A DNA stretch of 64,000 nucleotides from Rhodospirillales bacterium (GTDB lineage: Bacteria > Pseudomonadota > Alphaproteobacteria > Rhodospirillales > Casp-alpha2), in the NCBI GenBank assembly GCA_023145215.1, contig JAGLED010000008.1, positions 1 through 64,000 of the forward strand, read 5' to 3'. This document shows, piece after piece, positions 58,937 through 64,000 of this stretch; the first letter of the stretch is position 1, and every line of letters starts with the position of its first letter. The notes under the pieces were generated by a model. The model searched no databases. It saw only the letters and a program-made list of their open reading frames with translations, and was not told the DNA's origin. The position numbers and the translations under genes were made by a program.

Positions 58937-60112
58937 ATGGCGTACAAGAGCGGCCGACATTTCCTGCAGATTCCGGGCCCGAGCCCGGTCCCCGACCGCA
59001 TTCTCCGGGCCATGGACATGCCGGTGATCGATCACCGCGGTCCCGAATTCGGCGAGATGGGCAAGCGCGTCCTCGAAAAGCTGAAGGGCGTGTTCAAGAC
59101 CGAGTGCCCCGTCATTGTGTTCCCGTCATCCGGTACCGGCGCGTGGGAAGCGGCCCTCGTCAACGCGCTCAGCCCCGGCGACAAAGTTTTGATGTACGAA
59201 ACCGGCCAGTTCGCGACGCTCTGGCATGAACTCGCAACCCGCGTCGGTCTCGAGCCCGAATTCATTTCTGGCGACTGGCGTCACGGCGTCGACCCGGAAA
59301 AGGTCGCGGCGCGCCTGAAGGAAGACACCAACCACGAGATCAAGGCCGTTTGCTGCGTCCACAACGAGACCTCGACCGGCGTCACGTCGCGCATCGGTGA
59401 GGTGCGCAAGGCCATCGACAGCACCGGCCATCCGGCGCTGTTCATGGTCGACACCATTTCGGGCCTCGCGTCGGCGGATTACCGCCACGACGAATGGGGC
59501 GTGGACGTCACCGTCACCGGCTCTCAGAAAGGCCTGATGCTGCCGCCGGGTCTCGGCTTCAACTGCGTCTCGCAGAAAGCCCTCGCTGCGCACGAGAAGA
59601 GCGGCTTCAAGAAATCGTACTGGGATTGGGGCGCGATGCTGGGCAACAACGCCAGCGGGTTTTTCCCCTATACGCCGGCGACCAATCTCCTTTACGGGCT
59701 TGAAGAAGCGCTGAAGATGCTGCTCGACGAAGAAGGACTCGAGAACGTGTTCGCGCGCCACAAGCGCCACGCCAAGGCCTGCCGCATCGCCGTCGAGCAC
59801 TGGGGTCTTGAGACGCTTTGCCAGGTCGAGGAAGAACACTCCCCGGTCCTGACCGGTGTCGTTGTGCCCGACGGGCATGACGCCGACGAAATCCGCAAGC
59901 TGATTCTCGACAAGTTCGACATGTCGCTCGGCACCGGGCTTGGCAAGGTGAAGGGAAAGGTGTTCCGCATCGGGCACCTGGGTCACTTCAACGACCTGAC
60001 CCTCATGGGCACGCTATCGGGCGTCGAAATGGGGCTCGCGCTCTCCGGCGTGCCGATCAATAAGGGCGGCTGCCAGGCGGCAATGGACTACCTTGCGGAA
60101 ACCGCGGACTGA
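58937..60112 (+). CDS. sgaA: Serine-glyoxylate aminotransferase
   Basis: 391 residues, class V PLP-dependent aminotransferase. Pattern: LQIPGPSPVPDRILRAM near the start, FPSSGTGAWEAALVNALSPGD, VHNETSTGVTSRIGEVR, VDTISGLASADYRHDEWGVD and the PLP lysine K198 in TGSQKGLMLPPGLGF. It converts serine and glyoxylate to hydroxypyruvate and glycine, as in the serine cycle and photorespiration-type glycolate use. GGAGG lies 6 nt before the ATG at 58937; the frame runs further upstream to 58874 but without ribosome site. The enoyl-CoA hydratase gene follows after 3 nt. Confidence 0.93.
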   Translation: MAYKSGRHFLQIPGPSPVPDRILRAMDMPVIDHRGPEFGEMGKRVLEKLKGVFKTECPVIVFPSSGTGAWEAALVNALSPGDKVLMYETGQFATLWHELATRVGLEPEFISGDWRHGVDPEKVAARLKEDTNHEIKAVCCVHNETSTGVTSRIGEVRKAIDSTGHPALFMVDTISGLASADYRHDEWGVDVTVTGSQKGLMLPPGLGFNCVSQKALAAHEKSGFKKSYWDWGAMLGNNASGFFPYTPATNLLYGLEEALKMLLDEEGLENVFARHKRHAKACRIAVEHWGLETLCQVEEEHSPVLTGVVVPDGHDADEIRKLILDKFDMSLGTGLGKVKGKVFRIGHLGHFNDLTLMGTLSGVEMGLALSGVPINKGGCQAAMDYLAETAD

Positions 60113-60115
60113 CCC

Positions 60116-60901
60116 ATGACTGAAGATACGATCCTGGTTGAACGCGACGACAAAGACATCGTCACCATCACCATTAACCGACCGGAAAAGCTGAACGCGC
60201 TCACCAAGACGATGTGGGGCAAGCTCGGCGACACGTTTGCCGAGCTAAGCACGGACGACAGCGTCCGCTGCATCATCCTGACCGGTGCCGGCGAGAAGTC
60301 GTTCAGTCCCGGCAACGATATCTCCGAGTTCGAGACCGACCGCTCGAATTCAAAGCAAGCCGCCGCCTATGGCGCCTTGATGGCGAAGAACATCGACGCC
60401 ATGCGCGCCTGTCCGCATCCGACGGTCGCCGCCATCCGCGGCATCTGTGTCGGTGGCGGGATGGAGATTGCGGGCCTCTGCGATATCCGTATCTGCGGGG
60501 AATCCAGCCGCTTCGGGGCGCCCATTTCCAAGCTCGGCCTCGTCATGGGCTATCACGAGATCGGTGCGCTCAAGTCGTTGGTCGGCGCCGGTCCGGCGCT
60601 GGAAATTCTTCTGGAGGGACGCATCTTCGGCACCGACGAAGCGCTTCGTCTCGGTGTGATCTCACGCGTCGTGCCGGACGCGGACGTGATGACCGAAGCT
60701 CGCGCTGCCGCCGAGCGTGTTGCCGCCGGCGCCCCCCTGGTACACCGCTGGCACAAGAAATTCCTGGAGCGCCTCGAAGACCCGTCACCGTTGACGGACG
60801 AAGAGATTGCCGAGGGCTTCGAGTGCTACGACACTGAAGACTTTCAGACCGGCTATAAAGCTTTTCTGGAGAAAAAGACGCCCGACTTCAAAGGGCGCTG
60901 A
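60116..60901 (+). CDS. Enoyl-CoA hydratase/isomerase family protein
   Basis: 261 residues, crotonase fold. Oxyanion-hole glycines are in FSPGNDISEFE and IRGICVGGGMEIAGLCDIRIC; the glutamate position downstream reads SKLGLVMGYHEIGALKSLVG. It starts 3 nt after the aminotransferase stop, so it is translated from the same message. In a locus with a CoA-transferase it may hydrate or isomerise a short CoA thioester. The substrate is not indicated by the sequence. Confidence 0.87.
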   Translation: MTEDTILVERDDKDIVTITINRPEKLNALTKTMWGKLGDTFAELSTDDSVRCIILTGAGEKSFSPGNDISEFETDRSNSKQAAAYGALMAKNIDAMRACPHPTVAAIRGICVGGGMEIAGLCDIRICGESSRFGAPISKLGLVMGYHEIGALKSLVGAGPALEILLEGRIFGTDEALRLGVISRVVPDADVMTEARAAAERVAAGAPLVHRWHKKFLERLEDPSPLTDEEIAEGFECYDTEDFQTGYKAFLEKKTPDFKGR

Positions 60902-60919
60902 CGGAGAGAGGAACCATCC

Positions 60920-62131
60920 ATGAAGAAATCGTTCGGCCCGCTTCAGGGCATGAAGGTCGTTGAACTGGCACACATCATGGCGGGACCGGTCTGTGGACTT
61001 ATGCTCGCGGACCTGGGTGCCGACGTCATCAAGGTCGAGAAGATTCCGGGGGGCGACGATTCGCGCCGTTTCCTGCCGCCGGACATCGACGGCGAGTCGG
61101 CGGCCTACATGATGATGAACCGCAACAAACGCGGCGTCGCTCTCGACCTCAAGACCGAGAACGGCAAAAAGGTTTTGCGGAAGTTGCTCGCCGACGCCGA
61201 CGTGGTGACCGAAAACTACCGTCACGACACCATGCAGAAGCTGGGCTTCGGGTATGAAGATCTGAAGAAAGACAACCCCGGTCTGATCTACTGCGCGATA
61301 TCCGGCTTCGGGCGAACCGGCCCCTATGCGGAGCGCGGTGGTTTCGACCTGATCGCGCAGGGCATGAGCGGCCTGATGTCGTTCACCGGCGAAGGGCCGG
61401 GTCGGCCGCCCTGCAAAGTGGGCGCGCCGGTCACCGACATCACGGCGGGCATTCTTGCCGCACTTGGTTGCGTTTCGGCTTATGTCCACAAACTCAAGAC
61501 CGGCGAAGGCCAGGTCGTCGATACATCTCTGTTCGAGGCCGGGATCGTTCACACCTATTGGCAGAGCGCGATTGCGCTCGCGACCGGGATTGCGCCCGGT
61601 CCGATGGGCTCGGCGCATCCTCTCAACGGTCCCTATCAGGCGTTCGAAACCGAAGACGGGTGGATCACCATCGGCGCCGCCAACCAACGCAACTGGGAAC
61701 GTTTGTTGAATGCGATGGAATCACCCGAGATCGCCGACGATCCGCGCTTCGCGACGAACTCGGACCGCATGGCCAATCTGAAGGAACTCGAAAACGTCCT
61801 GACGCCGATCTTCAAGATCCGCACCAAGGACGACTGGTTGGGGCGTCTGGAAAAAGCGGGTGTGCCGGCCGGGCCCGTGATGGATGTCTGCGAGATGTTC
61901 GAGGACCCGCATGCGCAGGCCCGCGACATGATTCCGACCGTCGATCACGCAACGATCGGCCCGGTCCGAACTCTCGGTTTGCCGATCAAATTGTCGGAGA
62001 CGCCCGGCGAAGTCGCAACGGCGGCGCCGCTGTTCGGCCAGCATACCGAAGAAGTGCTCGCTGAATATGGCTTCGAGGCGGACGAGATCGCGGCGTTCGC
62101 CGACGAGGGCGCGGTCGCCAAATCAGGCTGA
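60920..62131 (+). CDS. Class III CoA-transferase (CaiB/BaiF family)
   Basis: 403 residues. Pattern: GMKVVELAHIMAGPVCGLMLADLGADVIKVEK near the start, NRNKRGVALDLKTENGKKVL, VTENYRHDTMQKLGFGYEDL with the catalytic aspartate probably in this or the following block, AISGFGRTGPYAERGGFDLIAQGMSG, GAPVTDITAGILAALG. Such enzymes move CoA between short organic acids (formyl/oxalyl, succinyl/other). It is 18 nt downstream of the crotonase gene, with GAGAGAGGAA before the ATG, and overlaps the convergent gene by 9 nt. Confidence 0.9.
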   Translation: MKKSFGPLQGMKVVELAHIMAGPVCGLMLADLGADVIKVEKIPGGDDSRRFLPPDIDGESAAYMMMNRNKRGVALDLKTENGKKVLRKLLADADVVTENYRHDTMQKLGFGYEDLKKDNPGLIYCAISGFGRTGPYAERGGFDLIAQGMSGLMSFTGEGPGRPPCKVGAPVTDITAGILAALGCVSAYVHKLKTGEGQVVDTSLFEAGIVHTYWQSAIALATGIAPGPMGSAHPLNGPYQAFETEDGWITIGAANQRNWERLLNAMESPEIADDPRFATNSDRMANLKELENVLTPIFKIRTKDDWLGRLEKAGVPAGPVMDVCEMFEDPHAQARDMIPTVDHATIGPVRTLGLPIKLSETPGEVATAAPLFGQHTEEVLAEYGFEADEIAAFADEGAVAKSG

Positions 62132-62875
62132 CCGGCAATCGTGCGCGGCGATGATTCGCGTCATCTGTTCGCCGACGTCGATCTCGGAAATCGAGGTTAC
62201 TTCCAGGTTCTTGTCGTCGAAAACGTGCGCCCCGGCGTTCGGGGCATGCTGGGCTAAAACGTCGTCGCGCGCATGGAGCAAGGCTTCGACCGTGGGGCGG
62301 AACAGGACGAGCATCGCATTGATCCACTGATTTACCATCGGCGACGGATCGTTGTGCCCGATATGAAAATGGCGCAGCAGGCGCGCCACGATGGTTGCAT
62401 CACACCATGCTTCGCCGGTGACCCAGCGATTGGTCGTGAACAGGCGGGTTGCCTTGCCGTCGAACCCCATCGAGATCGCGACCAGGTGCGCCGGCGGTTC
62501 GGTATCCGGACTCGCCGGATCGGGGTCCGGGTTCGCGCCCTTCGCCACCTCGGCGGGGAACCCGATCTGCCTCAAGAACGTGTGGAAGTGCCCGTGCTCT
62601 TCGCCCCAACCGTTCCCACGCACGTCCGGCGGGTGAGAATGGTAATAGTACTGGGCATGGCTCCCCGGACAGTAGACATCGCCCTCGGGGTAATGATCCC
62701 ACTGATAGAAATCCCTGTCCGTGCCCAGCAGTTCCGCCACCACGTTACTGCCGGTTTCGAACAGCTTGCGCTCGCACGCCAGAACGCACTGACCCGCTTC
62801 ATACATCTCGTCCAGGACCGACTGCGAGAGCGTTTCAAGGGGCTGAACATCTTCTTGGCTCAGAACACGCATCAC
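62123..62875 (-). CDS. Conserved protein of unknown function, His-rich motif
   Basis: 250 residues, no signal peptide, acidic. I do not recognise the family. A striking motif is YYYHSHPPD...GWGEEHGHFHTFLRQ (about residues 77-103), with five histidines and acidic residues that could bind a metal. Another feature is TNRWVTGEAWCDATIVARLLRHFHIG. The ATG overlaps the upstream serine protease stop by 4 nt (62872-62875), so the two are coupled and probably work together. It converges with the CoA-transferase gene and overlaps its end by 9 nt. Confidence 0.72.
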   Translation of the reverse strand: MMRVLSQEDVQPLETLSQSVLDEMYEAGQCVLACERKLFETGSNVVAELLGTDRDFYQWDHYPEGDVYCPGSHAQYYYHSHPPDVRGNGWGEEHGHFHTFLRQIGFPAEVAKGANPDPDPASPDTEPPAHLVAISMGFDGKATRLFTTNRWVTGEAWCDATIVARLLRHFHIGHNDPSPMVNQWINAMLVLFRPTVEALLHARDDVLAQHAPNAGAHVFDDKNLEVTSISEIDVGEQMTRIIAAHDCRSA

Positions 62876-63855
62876 GCCCCATCCAACTGAACCGTTATCG
62901 CGCGCCTTTCGTTGCCGCGTCTGGTTTCAAGCGTCATCGTCTCGTCCGGCCGCTTTTTGAACATGATCGTTTCCAGGGCAGACATCGACGATACCGGCAA
63001 CCCGTCGATATGCGTGATGATATCGCCTGCCTCCAGCCCGGCCTCAAAGGCCGGCCCATCGACGATGACACTTTCAACCATCGCGCCGCCACCTGACATG
63101 GCCATCGCCGGCGGTAACGGCCCCGCCCTGAAGCCGGCAACGCCGCGCACCACATGGCCGTGCGCCTTGAGATCGCCCACCACCCGCATCAACAACGGTA
63201 CCGACGTTGCGAAATTGACGCCGATATCGGCATCGCTTGATTTCGTGAAGATCGCCGCCACCATTCCGACCAGCCGCCCCTGCATATCGACCAGTGCGCC
63301 GCCGGACCCGCCCGGATTGACGGCGGCGTCTGTCTGGATGAAATCCTCCACCGGGTTGAAGCCCATGCCGCTGCGTCCGGTCGCGGAAACGACGCCGCAC
63401 GTGACACTCAGTCCGAGACCGAATTGATTCCCGATCGCGCAGACTGGCGCCGCCAGTTCCGGCGCGGGCGCGATGTCCAATACCGGCAGGTCGGCCTCGA
63501 CTTTCAAAAGCGCAATATCGGTCGCCTTGTCCCGCCCCGCGACCGCCGCTTTGAGAATGCGGCCGTCCTCGGTCATGACATCGATGTCGGTGGCATCGCC
63601 GATCACGTGAACGTTGGTCGCAATGTAGCCGCCCGGCATGACCGCGACACCTGTCCCCTGCGGATCGCGTGGTATCCCCGTCGGATCCGTCCCGCGCGCC
63701 GCCAGCGACCAGTCCGGCTTGATGCGGACGACCGAATTCAGGACTTTGACGTCGAGCGCCAGCACCGTGCCCGGCCAGACCGAGAGCGCAACGCAAAACA
63801 CCGTCATCATGCGAACCATGATCTTCATAAGAAACAGGATGACGCGAAGCCGCAT
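62872..63855 (-). CDS. Exported trypsin-like serine protease with PDZ domain (HtrA-like)
   Basis: 327 residues with signal peptide (MVRMMTVFCVALSVWPGTVLA). Chymotrypsin-fold landmarks: GGYIATNVHVIGDATDI (catalytic His), KATDIALLKVEA (Asp), and FIQTDAAVNPGGSGGALVDMQG (Ser), with a PDZ domain at 230-320 (PAFEAGLEAGDIITHIDGLPVSS). The sequence is DegP/DegS-like but shorter, with a single PDZ domain. ATG 63855 gives the longest sensible form; ATG 63828 starts closer to the hydrophobic core. It is coupled to the unknown gene downstream and divergent from the partial last gene. Confidence 0.87.
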   Translation of the reverse strand: MRLRVILFLMKIMVRMMTVFCVALSVWPGTVLALDVKVLNSVVRIKPDWSLAARGTDPTGIPRDPQGTGVAVMPGGYIATNVHVIGDATDIDVMTEDGRILKAAVAGRDKATDIALLKVEADLPVLDIAPAPELAAPVCAIGNQFGLGLSVTCGVVSATGRSGMGFNPVEDFIQTDAAVNPGGSGGALVDMQGRLVGMVAAIFTKSSDADIGVNFATSVPLLMRVVGDLKAHGHVVRGVAGFRAGPLPPAMAMSGGGAMVESVIVDGPAFEAGLEAGDIITHIDGLPVSSMSALETIMFKKRPDETMTLETRRGNERRAITVQLDGA

Positions 63856-63887
63856 GTCAGTAAACTCAATCCCTGGGGAGAACGAGT

Positions 63888-64000
63888 ATGCTTCATAACC
63901 CTGAGGATGCGGTATCCGCGTTTCCGCGCGCCTTGCTGGCGCATGCCCCGACGCCACTGGTCCCGCTCGGGAACACGATGCGGGGCAGTGGGCACGACCA
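63888..64000 (+). CDS. D-cysteine desulfhydrase/ACC deaminase family, N-terminal fragment
   Basis: The start only: MLHNPEDAVSAFPRALLAHA and PTPLVPLGNTMRGSGHD up to the window edge. The pattern FPR-x-x-L-x-x-x-PTPL-x-PL is the opening of PLP-dependent ACC deaminase/D-cysteine desulfhydrase proteins. GGGGAG (63875-63880) lies 7 nt before ATG 63888. The remaining sequence, including the PLP lysine, is outside, so only the family can be suggested. Confidence 0.62.
   Translation, partial: MLHNPEDAVSAFPRALLAHAPTPLVPLGNTMRGSGHD

Overview
The window is a 64 kb stretch of a GC-rich alphaproteobacterial chromosome. Evidence for this: the block ribF-ileS-lspA-DUF3035 lipoprotein followed by a pair of M16 peptidases, a peptide with the GST-like FzlA tail, an msrPQ pair, and many short palindromic intergenic repeats. 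I would guess Rhodospirillales in the broad sense, but no marker here fixes the genus. Apart from one A/T-rich patch (about 14,060-16,390) the composition and codon use look uniform. No rRNA, tRNA, CRISPR array, insertion sequence or prophage was seen.

Layout. 1-6,700 (minus strand): the start of pgi, two M16 peptidases, a YcaQ-type DNA glycosylase, a DUF3035 lipoprotein and lspA. 6,690-13,809: ileS, ribF, a MaoC hydratase, an M23 peptidase, a PAS protein and a diheme lipoprotein cytochrome. 14,062-17,027: a low-GC patch with a membrane-anchored HerA-like ATPase, next to an orphan ORF resembling the N-terminal domain of a tyrosine recombinase. 17,098-23,916: tartrate/D-malate dehydrogenase, DUF3047 and DUF547 envelope proteins, an Lrp regulator divergent from a stand-alone E1-type 2-oxoacid dehydrogenase, an AlaX editing protein and a small hypothetical protein.

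23,973-32,487: a dipeptide/oligopeptide ABC operon (substrate-binding protein, two permeases, two ATPases, then an N-formylglutamate amidohydrolase), with a divergent LysR regulator and an aspartoacylase-like M14 enzyme. The four coupled ABC genes overlap by 4 nt each. 32,627-45,044: a zinc-finger peptide, polA, a hybrid LytS-type sensor kinase, msrQ/msrP, an FzlA-like GST, a TPR protein, an SDR protein, beta-carbonic anhydrase, an ABHD10-like hydrolase and two glycosyltransferases.

45,103-52,793 is the translation block thrS-infC-rpmI-rplT-pheS-pheT. infC starts at a non-AUG codon (AUA), and a FecR-domain gene sits between infC and rpmI. 52,870-54,645 holds a BLUF blue-light sensor convergent with a membrane class III nucleotide cyclase. 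55,089-62,131 is a carbon-metabolism locus: a GntR regulator and a fused FAD/Fe-S dehydrogenase on one side, and serine-glyoxylate aminotransferase, enoyl-CoA hydratase and a class III CoA-transferase on the other, with repeated ATTGTATNCA motifs between them. The window ends with a coupled serine protease and conserved protein, and the start of an ACC-deaminase/D-cysteine desulfhydrase-type gene.

The least explained elements are the HerA-like ATPase patch, the five or more families of palindromic repeats between genes, the solitary E1, and the unusual layout around infC.
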